Assembly (NCBI GenBank): GCA_964397305.1
Contig: CAYNIP010000001.1
Location: forward strand, 62,001-126,000
Direction of reading: 5' to 3'
Length of the DNA: 64,000 nt
From: JAAUTY01 sp964397305
GTDB taxonomy: Bacteria; Cyanobacteriota; Cyanobacteriia; Cyanobacteriales; Spirulinaceae
The notes beneath the pieces were generated by a model. The model saw nothing but the letters and a program-made list of their open reading frames with translations, was not told the DNA's origin and did no database searches. This document shows, piece by piece, positions 54,232-63,210 of this stretch (positions are counted from its first letter, which is position 1; every line of letters begins with the position of its first letter). Both the position numbers and the translations under genes were made by a program.

Positions 54232-56130
54232 ATGTCAGAGACTGTTGGGGCCTCGGAACTCGGCCTTCAGATCGTTGAAGTCGCGCGCTTGAAAAAGGGC
54301 TGGACACGCACCAGCACCCCCGTATGGTGGAAAACAGCTCGCACGTCCCGGGCGACCCTGCGCCGCTTCTGGCGCGGCATCGCGATTCGGCGCGAAACGT
54401 TCCAGGATATTTGCCGCGTCGTTGGTCTCTCGGATTGGCACTTTCTCACCAGGGAGTGGGCCCTGCCGGAAGCCTTTGCCCGCAATCTGGAAGCCCTGTA
54501 TTGGTGGGCCGTGGGGCAGTCCGACACAGCCGAGCGGTTGGCTCCCGGCCTCAGTGCTCAGTTATCTCAACCGAGGCCGGCTCCGCTCACCCCCGCCGCT
54601 CTCCATTTTGCCATTCTGTACTGCGTGGAGGCCGAGAGCGAAACCCGGGCTCGCCAGTTGCAACTGGGCCTGGCCCAGGCTGGCTATACCGTCGTCTTAG
54701 TGGGCGATCGCCAGCAACAGGGCCTCACCTGGGTGCAGCGCTTGCAGCAAGAACTGGCCCGCAGCGATGGTCTGCTCGTTCTCCTCTCCCGCACCGCCGC
54801 TCGCAGTGAGTGGCTGACAGAGACCGTGCGCCAAGCTCGGGAGCAGCAGGTAGAGCGCCAGGGAAAACCGGTGCTCTTGCCGGTTCAGATCGGTGCCGGC
54901 TTGAGGGCCCTGAACTATGACTTACAGGGCTATCTTCAAGATTTGCCCCTCTGGGTGTGGCACAACGACGCCGATCTGCTGACCTTGATCCGGGCCGCCG
55001 GTCGCCAGGTGCAGCAGCCCCCCGCCGTGATCCCGGAGCCTCCCGCTGTCGTTGCCGACGTGACCCCCCTGCCCGATAGCCAGCCCCTCCCCAGTGCCGC
55101 CCCCGAAACCCTGCTGGAGCACCCCAGCGGTCAAGTGGAGTTGGCCTCCCGCTTCTACGTTCCCCGACCTCCCCAGGAGGAGGAGGCGATCGCCGCCGTG
55201 CTTCAGCCCGGAGCCCTGATCCGGATCAAAGCACCGCGCCAGATGGGCAAGACTTCCCTCATGTCGCGACTCTTGCAGCGGGGCCGCCAGGTTAACTACA
55301 CCTCGGTTCCGTTGAGCTTTCAGTTGGCCGATAGCTCGGTGTTTCGCGAACTGGATCGGCTGCTCTACTGGTTTTGTGCCAATGTGGGCCGACGGCTGCG
55401 CCTCGAGCAGTCTCCCCGCAGCCTCTGGGATGCGACCTACAGCAGTACGGACAACTGCACCATCTACTTCGAGGACGCGGTGCTGCCTCATCTGACCCAG
55501 CCGCTGCTGCTGGGCCTGGATGAGGTGGATCGGGTGTTTGCCTACCCGGCGATCGCCGACGATTTTTTTGGCCTCCTGCGGGCCTGGCACGAGGCCGGCA
55601 AGGAAAGCCCCCGCTGGCAACTATTGCGCCTGGTGATCGTCCACTCGACGGAGGTTTATGTGCCCCTCGATCTCAACCGCTCGCCCTTCAATGTCGGGGT
55701 GGCGGTGGAGTTGCCCGAGTTCACCAGCGAGCAAGTCCAGTCCTTGGCCCAGCTCCACGGCCTGGACTGGAGCCTCGAGGAGGTCAAACTCCTGATCGCG
55801 ATGGTCGGTGGCCATCCCTACTTGGTGCGGCTGGCCCTCTACCATGTGGCCCGGGGCTACCTCAGCTTGCCGGAGCTTCTGGCGATCGCCCCCACCGAGG
55901 CCGGCCTCTACAGCGACCACCTGCGCCGCCACCTCTGGCAGTTGGAGCAGTACCCGAAGCTGGAAGGGGCGATGGAGGATGTGGTGTTGTCGGAAACTCC
56001 AGTGCGCCTGCCGGTCGCCTTGGCCTTCAAGCTGCACAGCATGGGGCTGGTGCATTGGGTGGGCAGCGATGTGATGCCTCGTTGTGACTTGTATCGGCGC
56101 TATTTTCGCGATCGCTTCGGTGTCTTCTAG
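54232..56130 (+). CDS. HTH-TIR-AAA signalling protein
   Basis: 632 residues. N-terminal helix-turn-helix-like region (about 1-65; VWWKTARTSRATLRRFW, FQDICRVVGL). A TIR-like Rossmann domain (about 123-225; ILYCVEAESETRARQLQLGL, SDGLLVLLSRTAARSEWL, PVLLPVQIG). A Pro-rich linker (about 260-300). An AAA-like NTPase of the AAA_35 type (about 315-610) with Walker A IKAPRQMGKTSLM and Walker B LLLGLDEVDRVF. This layout suits an intracellular sensor or defence switch; the TIR resemblance is by pattern and lacks an obvious catalytic Glu that I could fix. No partner gene is adjacent. Confidence 0.75.
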   Translation: MSETVGASELGLQIVEVARLKKGWTRTSTPVWWKTARTSRATLRRFWRGIAIRRETFQDICRVVGLSDWHFLTREWALPEAFARNLEALYWWAVGQSDTAERLAPGLSAQLSQPRPAPLTPAALHFAILYCVEAESETRARQLQLGLAQAGYTVVLVGDRQQQGLTWVQRLQQELARSDGLLVLLSRTAARSEWLTETVRQAREQQVERQGKPVLLPVQIGAGLRALNYDLQGYLQDLPLWVWHNDADLLTLIRAAGRQVQQPPAVIPEPPAVVADVTPLPDSQPLPSAAPETLLEHPSGQVELASRFYVPRPPQEEEAIAAVLQPGALIRIKAPRQMGKTSLMSRLLQRGRQVNYTSVPLSFQLADSSVFRELDRLLYWFCANVGRRLRLEQSPRSLWDATYSSTDNCTIYFEDAVLPHLTQPLLLGLDEVDRVFAYPAIADDFFGLLRAWHEAGKESPRWQLLRLVIVHSTEVYVPLDLNRSPFNVGVAVELPEFTSEQVQSLAQLHGLDWSLEEVKLLIAMVGGHPYLVRLALYHVARGYLSLPELLAIAPTEAGLYSDHLRRHLWQLEQYPKLEGAMEDVVLSETPVRLPVALAFKLHSMGLVHWVGSDVMPRCDLYRRYFRDRFGVF

Positions 56131-56216
56131 CTCCTCCAGCCTCGGTCCCGCCCGGATCGGGTCAAGATTGCTTAGAATTTAACCGGACAGCCTGGGATCA
56201 CGGCCAGGGCTGAGTT

Positions 56217-56789
56217 ATGAGAGGAGAGAACTCTGTGAACCACAAACCGCGCCGCCCGCGTCGCTATCCGAACTTGCAACGGCGATCGCCCCTGATCTTG
56301 ATGGTGATCCTGCTGCTCTTTCTCAGCGTCGTTCTGGGCACGACGGCTTCCTTCGCCCTGGCCCCCACTCCCCTGGCCCAGCGCGCCGCCCTAAAATCCA
56401 TCGACCCCGTGCCCCCAGATCGCCAGTTGGCGGCTGAGGTGTACCGCGATCAGTGCGGTTCCTGTCACTTGGCCCTGCCGCCGGAGGTGTTGCCCACGGA
56501 GAGCTGGCGACAAATCCTCATGAGTCCCCGCAACCACTACGGAGTCTCCCTGAATTTAATTCGCGCGGAAATTATCTTGATCTGGTCCTACCTGCGGGAC
56601 TTCTCCCGGGTAACGGTTCAGGGAGAAGCAGAACCCTACCGAGTCGTTGATTCCCGCTTCTTCAAAGCCTTGCATCCCCGCGTCACCTTTGCAGAGCCCC
56701 CCAGCCCCAAAAACTGCGCCACCTGCCACAACCGCGCCCAGGAGTTTGATTTCCGCAGCCTGACCCCCGAGTGGCTGGATGCGCCTTAG
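56217..56789 (+). CDS. Membrane-anchored diheme c-type cytochrome
   Basis: 190 residues. A single N-terminal membrane anchor (LILMVILLLFLSVVLGTTASFAL), then two heme-binding motifs, CGSCH (near residue 80) and CATCH (near 168). It should face the periplasm or thylakoid lumen and transfer electrons; partner unknown. ATG 56217 or an in-frame GTG at 56235 are possible starts. The 3' end overlaps the convergent DUF5131 gene by four bases. Confidence 0.82.
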   Translation: MRGENSVNHKPRRPRRYPNLQRRSPLILMVILLLFLSVVLGTTASFALAPTPLAQRAALKSIDPVPPDRQLAAEVYRDQCGSCHLALPPEVLPTESWRQILMSPRNHYGVSLNLIRAEIILIWSYLRDFSRVTVQGEAEPYRVVDSRFFKALHPRVTFAEPPSPKNCATCHNRAQEFDFRSLTPEWLDAP

Positions 56790-57553
56790 GCTGGTGCTGA
56801 CGCTCTAGGGGTTGCCCAGGGGACGTAGGGCGATCGCGGCTCCGGGGGTTCTGGAAATTGCTCCCAGGTGCGGCCATCCAGTTCCCGCCCCTGCCGCTTT
56901 TTCTGGACACCGCCCCATTGCTTAAAAAAGAAGGGCACTTGCTGGGCTTGGCATTGATCTCGCAGCGATCGCACCCAGTCGCCATGCATGGGACGCGCAC
57001 CAACGCCCGACTCGCCGCCAGCGATCAGCCAGTGGAGTTGATCGAGCGGCAGCTCGAGGGGTCCCAGCAGGGGCTCGCAGGACACAAACCGGATGGGGGC
57101 GGGGATGCGCTTCAACGGCTCGAGGCGCCAGGCCCAGGCTTGGGACTCCACGCTCACCCCGGCCCAGGCGTTGGGCGGCCATGCTCCCAGTTGTTCGGCG
57201 ATCGCCAGCATTTGCTGCGGCCGCTTGGTCAGGAGTTGAAATTGATGCCAGTCGGCCTGGGCCATCACCCGGAAAACGTCAGCGATGAAGGACAAAGGAA
57301 TCTCGTCCTGAAAGAGATCGCTCATGGAGTTGACAAAAATTCGCCGCGGCTTTTTCCATTGCAAAGGATACTCCAGGCGATGGGGCCAGAGGCGCAAATC
57401 GAAGCCCTGTTCGTAGGGATGGTCCGGAACTCCCCGCCAGCGTTCCGCAAAGCGTTCGGCATAGCAGTTTGTACAACCGGGACTCACTTTTGTACATCCG
57501 GTTGTCGGGTTCCAGGTAGCGTCTGTCCATTCAATTGTGGATTGCAAGCTCAT
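56786..57553 (-). CDS. DUF5131 (phage Gp37/Gp68-like) protein
   Basis: 255 residues. The start IEWTDATWNPTTGCTKVSPGCTNCYAE with its Cys-rich C-x6-C-x2-C cluster is that of the Gp37/Gp68 family, often phage-borne and possibly a radical-SAM-type iron-sulfur protein. Blocks RIFVNSMSDLFQ, FQLLTKRP and WLIAGGESG fit. The function is not established. Convergent with the cytochrome gene; divergent from trmH. Confidence 0.88.
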   Translation of the reverse strand: MSLQSTIEWTDATWNPTTGCTKVSPGCTNCYAERFAERWRGVPDHPYEQGFDLRLWPHRLEYPLQWKKPRRIFVNSMSDLFQDEIPLSFIADVFRVMAQADWHQFQLLTKRPQQMLAIAEQLGAWPPNAWAGVSVESQAWAWRLEPLKRIPAPIRFVSCEPLLGPLELPLDQLHWLIAGGESGVGARPMHGDWVRSLRDQCQAQQVPFFFKQWGGVQKKRQGRELDGRTWEQFPEPPEPRSPYVPWATPRASAPA

Positions 57554-57659
57554 GGCTCAACTTTGGCGCAAAATAGAGCTAGTAGCGGGAGTATCTATGT
57601 ATTGTGATCAGGGGGGCGATGCTAGAAGTATATGCTACAGTTGAAATTTCTTAAGACCG

Positions 57660-58457
57660 ATGCCACAGCCCGCGATCGCCAGCCGCCAGAATCCCTTAGT
57701 GAAGCAACTGTGCAAGCTGCACAGCGCTAAGCAGCGCCACCAGCAGCAGTTGTTCCTGCTCGAGGGCAGCCACTTGCTCGAGGCGGCCTGTGAGGCGGGG
57801 TACACCCTGGCGGTGCTCTGTGGGACCAGCGCCTGGCAGGAGCATTCCCCCCAGCTCTGGCAGCAGGCCTGTGAGCGGGCTCAGCGGGTGGAAACGGTGA
57901 CGCCGGAGGTGTTGGCGGCGATCGCCACCACGGTGCAGCCGGAGGGCGTCGTGGCCGCGATCGCCCGTCCCCAGCCTAGCTCGCTGCCCACCGCGCCCCC
58001 CCGCCGTCTCGGTCTCGCCCTGGAACGACTGCAAGACCCCGGCAACCTGGGAACCCTGATTCGTACCGCCGTCGCTACGGGGGTGGAGCAGGTCTGGCTG
58101 AGTGCCGATAGCGTTGATCCTGACCATCCCAAGGTCCTCCGGGCCTCCGCCGGGGCCTGGTTTCGCCTGCCCCTCACGGTCAGCCCTGATCTGGGTGTAA
58201 CCCTGAAGCAAGCCCGGGAGCAAGGCCTGCGCGTCATTGCCACGGTTCCGCGAGGAGGCCAAGACTTCTGGAGCCTGGACTGGCGACCCCCCAGCATCCT
58301 CCTGCTGGGCAACGAGGGGGCTGGCCTCTCCGGCGACTTGCTGGCCCTAGCCGATGACCAAGTGAGTATTCCCCTAGAGCCAGGGGTTGAGTCCTTGAAC
58401 GTGGCGATCGCCGCGGCCCTGCTCCTTTACGAAGTCCGCCGCCAGCAGCGGGATTGA
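57660..58457 (+). CDS. TrmH/SpoU-family RNA 2'-O-methyltransferase
   Basis: 265 residues. N-terminal substrate-recognition domain, then the trefoil-knot SPOUT domain with the three motifs: RLQDPGNLGTLIRTA, LGNEGAGLSGDL and IPLEPGVESLNVAIAAALLLYE. Methylates a ribose in rRNA or tRNA using S-adenosylmethionine; the target base cannot be told from sequence. Confidence 0.93.
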   Translation: MPQPAIASRQNPLVKQLCKLHSAKQRHQQQLFLLEGSHLLEAACEAGYTLAVLCGTSAWQEHSPQLWQQACERAQRVETVTPEVLAAIATTVQPEGVVAAIARPQPSSLPTAPPRRLGLALERLQDPGNLGTLIRTAVATGVEQVWLSADSVDPDHPKVLRASAGAWFRLPLTVSPDLGVTLKQAREQGLRVIATVPRGGQDFWSLDWRPPSILLLGNEGAGLSGDLLALADDQVSIPLEPGVESLNVAIAAALLLYEVRRQQRD

Positions 58458-58485
58458 AGGACTCGCTCAGCCCTCGACTCCCCCA

Positions 58486-58695
58486 TCAACGGGCCTGATT
58501 TCCCTTGGTGATCTTCACCGCGCCCCAAAACATCAGCGCCGTAGCCGGAATGCTCAAGGCGAGAATAGCCGCCGTGATCGGCGTGCCATAGGTAGGGTGG
58601 CCGTAGGCCAGCTCAAACACCGAGCCGACGGCGGCGATCGCCGACACGCAGCACCCGGCGAGGAGCAGGCCGCTCAAGGGCGTCATTTGCACCAT
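58486..58695 (-). CDS. Small two-span membrane protein, conserved in cyanobacteria
   Basis: 69 residues with two hydrophobic segments (LLLAGCCVSAIAAVGSVFELA and ILALSIPATALMFWGAV) joined by GHPTYGTPIT. It resembles short conserved cyanobacterial membrane proteins of unknown function. An ATG three codons downstream is also possible. Convergent with trmH (28 bases between stops). Confidence 0.7.
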   Translation of the reverse strand: MVQMTPLSGLLLAGCCVSAIAAVGSVFELAYGHPTYGTPITAAILALSIPATALMFWGAVKITKGNQAR

Positions 58696-58772
58696 GCTGA
58701 ACCTTCCTGTAAAAATTTGTGTGCGAATTCTGTACTAATTGTGTGTTCAAAAAACAGCCACCCCCCTCAGCC

Positions 58773-59336
58773 TCAAGCCATGGGGCGCACGGCTTGCAGG
58801 GAGAAATTATGCTTCTTCAATTCCTCCGCCAAGACTAAACCATTCTGCACCCGATCCACAAACAGCACCCCGTGGAGGTGATCGAGTTCATGCTGAATGA
58901 CCCGCGCCAACAGGCCATCCGCTCGCAGGCGCTGGGGGCGGCCTGTTTCGTCCTTGAAGACCACCTCAATGGCGCGCGGGCGGACCACATCCAGGTAGAC
59001 CTCCGGAATGCTCAGGCAGCCTTCCTGAGCCGTGCAGACTTCGCGGCTGAAGGCTTTGATCTCGGGATTGATCAGAACCAGGGGCGGATTCGTGGGCTCA
59101 TCGGGCTCGCAGTCCAGCACCAAGATCTGCTTGTGAATCCCCACTTGGGGAGCCGCCAAGCCAATGCCATCGGAGCTGTACATGGTTTGCAGCAGCTCGC
59201 GGGCGAGGGTGCGCGTGCTGGCATCGACTTTGGCGATGCGCTTGGCGGCGTTGCGAAGGACGCGATCGCCCAAGTAGTGCAGCTTGAGGGGCGGCTTCTC
59301 TAACTTGGCTTTGTCGAACGATGTGGAGACAGGCAT
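58773..59336 (-). CDS. def: Peptide deformylase
   Basis: 187 residues. All three motifs: GIGLAAPQVG, EGCLSIPEV (metal Cys) and QHELDHLHG (two metal His and catalytic Glu). It removes the formyl group from new proteins' N-termini. Standard length. Confidence 0.97.
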   Translation of the reverse strand: MPVSTSFDKAKLEKPPLKLHYLGDRVLRNAAKRIAKVDASTRTLARELLQTMYSSDGIGLAAPQVGIHKQILVLDCEPDEPTNPPLVLINPEIKAFSREVCTAQEGCLSIPEVYLDVVRPRAIEVVFKDETGRPQRLRADGLLARVIQHELDHLHGVLFVDRVQNGLVLAEELKKHNFSLQAVRPMA

Positions 59337-59436
59337 AGCGCAAATTTTGCAGCAGTCGTGACAGGGAGGTTAAAAATTGTTGAAGTTTAATATTAACACT
59401 GACCCTAAGCTGACTTCCAGACTATCCCAACCGCTC

Positions 59437-59668
59437 GGGTGAACGAAATTTTACGCGGGATGTTGGTACTCCTTCGCTCAGCCCTCACCCCAACCCCTCT
59501 CCCAACTTGGGAGAGGGGCTTCTAGCTCCCCTTTTCCCAGCTTTGGGAGCAGGGGCCGGGGGAGGTCAACGCGCAGCGGCTGCTCGCAGAGGGGGCCCGG
59601 TAACGCTGTTCGCGCTAGCGTCGCGTCGCGCTAGAGGGCGACCAGCCGCGCTTTTTTTTCGTCCACCC
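59437..59668 (-). mobile_element. Long-family MITE-like element with near-perfect target duplication (copy E)
   Basis: 232 bases, terminal repeats GGGTGAACGAAATTTTACG and, inverted, CGCTTTTTTTTCGTCCACCC. Flanked by CAACCGCTC (59428-59436) and CAACCTCTC (59669-59677), a 9-base duplication with one mismatch. Interior contains CCCTCTCCCAACTTGGGAGAGGGG hairpin and the AGCGGCT...CGCAGAGGGGG block of the family. Non-coding. Confidence 0.85.
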
Positions 59669-59701
59669 CAACCTCTCCCCGGAGGGCTAGGGCGACACCC
59701 C

Positions 59702-60265
59702 CCGTAGTTGCGCTGCGGGAATTTCACAAATTAAGTACCCAATAAGCCAACGTAGTGTAGAAGATCCCTAAAGCCATGGGTTCTCCAGGATCTAGGGTGG
59801 AAATGACGGGGCGATCGCCTCGAGGCCGGATCTCCAATCCCGAAGCTGCTGAGGCTTTGGAGACCAAACCCCGACCGAGGCAAGGGTTGCTGTGCTACCC
59901 AAAATCACCGTGAATCCTGGAGAGCCGAGCCATTTCGGAACTGATTGAAGAAGTCATCAACACGTTGTTTGAGCGTCGCCCAGTCGTCACTGAGCACCCA
60001 CTGATAGGCCGTCCGCGGTGTTCGGGGTCTGAGCAAGCCTTGGAGCGCTCCTGGCAATCCCGATTCACCGCCAGCGTTCAGCAAGGCAGCCGCTCGCTCT
60101 CGCGTGTACGGACGCTTGCCCCGCGTCCGGAGCGCGTCTAGTTCTTCTTTTTCTGAGGCGCTCAGATTCAGTTCAATGGGTCGGCGACTCATCAAACTAC
60201 CCTCTTCTCTGTCTCTCTCCTCAACTATGCACTTATTTTCTGCAATTCCCTCAGCGCGACTACGG
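59702..60265 (-). mobile_element. Decayed insertion sequence with ~37-bp inverted ends
   Basis: CCGTAGTTGCGCTGCGGGAA at the left edge is the inverse of the right edge ending at 60265; 31 of 37 end bases correspond. The transposase remnant lies inside and reads away from the right end. Total 564 bases, too short for a working IS. Confidence 0.72.
59905..60195 (-). pseudogene. IS630-type transposase, internally deleted
   Basis: 96 residues. The first ~55 (RRPIELNLSASEKEELD, PYTRERAAALLNAG, LLRPRTPRTAYQW) are the N-terminal DNA-binding part of IS630-like transposases; the last ~28 (WATLKQRVDDFFNQFRNGSALQDSR) are its extreme C-terminus. The DDE catalytic core between them has been lost in frame. 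Assigned to IS630 by pattern only. Confidence 0.72.
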
Positions 60266-62581
60266 TGCTTCCTGCGATGAGGCTAGGTGGTTGGTCAGGG
60301 CCTGGGCCCAAGGCTGGCGTAACTCCTGGAGGCTAGCGACCAGGATAGCAGTGCCGTCTAGGGCAGTCAGGTGAAGCGCCTCGCCGTCGCCGGTGACGTT
60401 GCCGAGGCGGCCCCAGAAGAAGCCGAGGTGCTGGCGCAGATGGTCTTCCCAGGAGTCCCAATGGGCGGCGGGAGCCGAGACGAGAATGCAGCCCGCGACC
60501 TCCCCGAAGAGGGCTTCGTCCCAGCGGCCGGTGAAGGGGGGCAGGCGAATCGCCGCGCCGCGATCGCCACTCAGGCAGCATTCCGCCAGGGCCACGGCCA
60601 GGCCCCCGTCTGCCAAGTCATGGGCCGAGTGGAGCCAGCCCTGCTGAATCCCGTAGCGGCAGGCTCCCTGAGCTGAACGCTCGAGGTCAAAATCGACGCG
60701 CGGCGGCCGGCCGGCCACAGTTTGGTGCAGGACAGCTAGGTACTCAGAGCCGCCTAGGGTTTGGGGGTAGGGGCCGAGCCAATAGATGCGATCGCCCGCC
60801 GCCCGCCAGCCCGGCCCGATCACCTGAGTCACATCCGCCACCCGGCCCACCATCCCCACCACAGGCGTGGGGTAAATGGCCCGGGGCTGGCCCTCCCCAT
60901 CAAGAGTCTCGTTGTAGAGGGAGACATTGCCCCCCGTCACCGGAGTCGCCAGCTCGCGACAGGCTTCCGCCAAGCCCCGGCAGGCCTCGGCCAATTGCCA
61001 ATAGCCCACGGGATGCTCCGGGCTGCCAAAGTTGAGGTTATCCGTCACGGCCAGGGGCTCTGCGCCGACACAACTGAGGTTGCGAGCCGCTTCAGCAACG
61101 GCGGCCTTGGCCCCTTCGTAGGGATCGAGGTAGACATAGCGGGCGTTGCAGTCGGTGGTGGCCGCAACCCCGATCCGGGTCGGGGAGCCCCCAGCCTGTT
61201 GGGGTCGCAGCCGGATCACAGCCGCATCGGCGGCCCCGGGGAGCACGACGGTATTGTTTTGCACCTGCTGATCGTATTGTTCGTAGACCCAGCGCTTGGA
61301 GGCCAAGCTGGGCTGAGCAAGCAGGTGGAGCAGCACCTCCGTCCAGGTCCAGGGGCGATCGCCAATCATGATCCCCGCCGTATCACAGTCCGGCAGACTC
61401 GCCACGGTCCAGGCCCAAGCCTGCTGCACATACTCCGGGGGCTCCGTCAGCACCTCCCGGGGATAGAGGGGGGTATCCTCCGCCAGGGCCCGGGCCGGAA
61501 TCTCCGCCGCCAGCTCCCCCTGGTGGCGAATCCGGACCACCGGCTCCGCAATGACGCGGCCGGCCACCACGGCGTGCAGACCCCAGCGCTGAAAGATCGC
61601 GATCACCTCCGCCTCACGCCCCTGCTCCACCACAAAGAGCATCCGCTCCTGGGATTCTGAGAGCAGGTACTCGTAGGGAACCATGCCCGTTTCCCGGGCC
61701 GGAATCTGGTCAAGATCGAGGTCAATGCCCAAGTGGCCCTTAGCCGCCATTTCCGCCGTCGAACAGGTCAAGCCGGCGGCCCCCATGTCCTGGGCCGCCA
61801 CCACCGCCCCGGTTTGGAAGGCCTCGAGGCAGGCTTCGATCAGGGACTTTTCCAGAAACGGATCACCGACCTGCACGGCTGGGCGATCATCAGCCGACGC
61901 ATCACTGAGTTCGGCACTAGCAAAGCTCGCGCCGCCCATGCCATCGCGGCCGGTGGTGGAGCCGACGTAGAGCACGGGATTGCCCACCCCCGCTGCCCCC
62001 GCCTTGACGATCTCAGCCGTTTCCATGAGCCCCAAGGCCATGACATTCACGAGGGGATTGTCCCCATAGGCCGGATCGAAGTAGACCTCACCGCCGACCG
62101 TGGGCACGCCGACACAGTTGCCGTAGTGGGCAATGCCAGCGACGACGCCACTAAACAGCCGCCGGGTGCGGGCCTCCGCCAGGGAACCAAAGCGCAGGGA
62201 GTTGAGCAGGGCGATGGGCCGCGCCCCCATGGTGAAGATGTCGCGGAGAATGCCACCGACCCCCGTGGCGGCTCCCTGAAAGGGCTCGATCGCCGACGGG
62301 TGGTTGTGGGATTCAATCTTGAAGGCGAGGTGCAGGCCGTCGCCCAGATCAACGACGCCAGCATTCTCGCCGGGGCCGACGAGGATGCGATCGCCGGTTG
62401 TGGGAAATTGCTTCAGCAGCGGCCGGGAGTTCTTATAACAACAGTGCTCGCTCCACATGACGCCAAACATCCCCAACTCAGCACGGTTGGGATGCCGGCC
62501 CAGGCGCTGGACAATTTCGGCATACTCGTCGGGTTTCAGACCTTCAGCAGCGATCTCGGCGGCGGAAAAAGGAGCGGACAT
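60260..62581 (-). CDS. purL: Phosphoribosylformylglycinamidine synthase subunit II
   Basis: 773 residues. MWSEHCCYKNSRPLL near residue 43, the ATP-site motifs GPGENAGVVDLGDG and SHNHPSAIEPFQGAATGVGG, the central AAQDMGAAGLTCS and C-terminal AHDLADGGLAVALAE. Catalyses the fourth step of purine synthesis, converting FGAR to FGAM with ATP and ammonia from the PurQ subunit. Standard length for the small PurL type. The last bases lie within the right end of the IS remnant. Confidence 0.97.
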   Translation of the reverse strand: MSAPFSAAEIAAEGLKPDEYAEIVQRLGRHPNRAELGMFGVMWSEHCCYKNSRPLLKQFPTTGDRILVGPGENAGVVDLGDGLHLAFKIESHNHPSAIEPFQGAATGVGGILRDIFTMGARPIALLNSLRFGSLAEARTRRLFSGVVAGIAHYGNCVGVPTVGGEVYFDPAYGDNPLVNVMALGLMETAEIVKAGAAGVGNPVLYVGSTTGRDGMGGASFASAELSDASADDRPAVQVGDPFLEKSLIEACLEAFQTGAVVAAQDMGAAGLTCSTAEMAAKGHLGIDLDLDQIPARETGMVPYEYLLSESQERMLFVVEQGREAEVIAIFQRWGLHAVVAGRVIAEPVVRIRHQGELAAEIPARALAEDTPLYPREVLTEPPEYVQQAWAWTVASLPDCDTAGIMIGDRPWTWTEVLLHLLAQPSLASKRWVYEQYDQQVQNNTVVLPGAADAAVIRLRPQQAGGSPTRIGVAATTDCNARYVYLDPYEGAKAAVAEAARNLSCVGAEPLAVTDNLNFGSPEHPVGYWQLAEACRGLAEACRELATPVTGGNVSLYNETLDGEGQPRAIYPTPVVGMVGRVADVTQVIGPGWRAAGDRIYWLGPYPQTLGGSEYLAVLHQTVAGRPPRVDFDLERSAQGACRYGIQQGWLHSAHDLADGGLAVALAECCLSGDRGAAIRLPPFTGRWDEALFGEVAGCILVSAPAAHWDSWEDHLRQHLGFFWGRLGNVTGDGEALHLTALDGTAILVASLQELRQPWAQALTNHLASSQEAP

Positions 62582-62757
62582 GGCTCAGCAGGGCGGGATT
62601 ACTTCTCGATCCTAGGGCATCCTGTGGGCAGATCGCGACCGGAATCGCTGCCAGGCCCAGGGTGGGATCTAGAGGGCCCTGGGCCTACTACCGGGGGTGT
62701 TGGTGTAGCTTGCTGCTCCGCAGGAACGTATCACCGTCAACAGGAGCCCAGAGTCCC

Positions 62758-63143
62758 GGGTGAACGAAATTTTGCGCGGGATGTTGGTACTCCTTCGCTC
62801 AGCCCTCCCCCTAAATCCCACTCCTCAACTTAAGGGACTTCTAGCTCCCCTTCTCCCAGCTTTGGGAGAAGGGGCCGGGGGATGAGGGCCCGGTAACGCT
62901 TCTCCCAACTTTGGGAGCAGGGGCCGGGGGATGAGGGCCCGGTAACGCTTCTCCCAGCCTTGGGAGAAGGCCCTGTAAAAAGCCTTGTAGATAGCAAAAC
63001 AGTACTGGCTTCTAGCTCCCCTTCTCCCAGCCTTGGGAGAAGGGGCCGGGGGATGAGGGCCCGGTAACGCTGAAGAGGGCGACCCTCTGCTCCTGGAACC
63101 AGTGCTCAAAATTCAGGGAAGCCGCGCTTTTTTTCGTCCACCC
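62758..63143 (-). mobile_element. Long-family MITE-like element with perfect target duplication and internal expansion (copy F)
   Basis: 386 bases with ends GGGTGAACGAAATTTTGCG and, inverted, CGCGCTTTTTTTCGTCCACCC. Flanked on both sides by CCAGAGTCCC (62748-62757 and 63144-63153), a perfect 10-base repeat. The interior contains four copies of a ~50-base unit (CTTCTCCCA...TTGGGAG.AGGGGCCGGGGGATGAGGGCCCGGTAACG), each with its own small hairpin. Non-coding; it explains most of the gene-free interval 62582-63210. Confidence 0.9.
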
Positions 63144-63210
63144 CCAGAGTCCCAAGCCGCAACTCTCAGCGATCGCCCGCTCGCGCCCCCCAGGATGGCG
63201 ATCGCCAATC

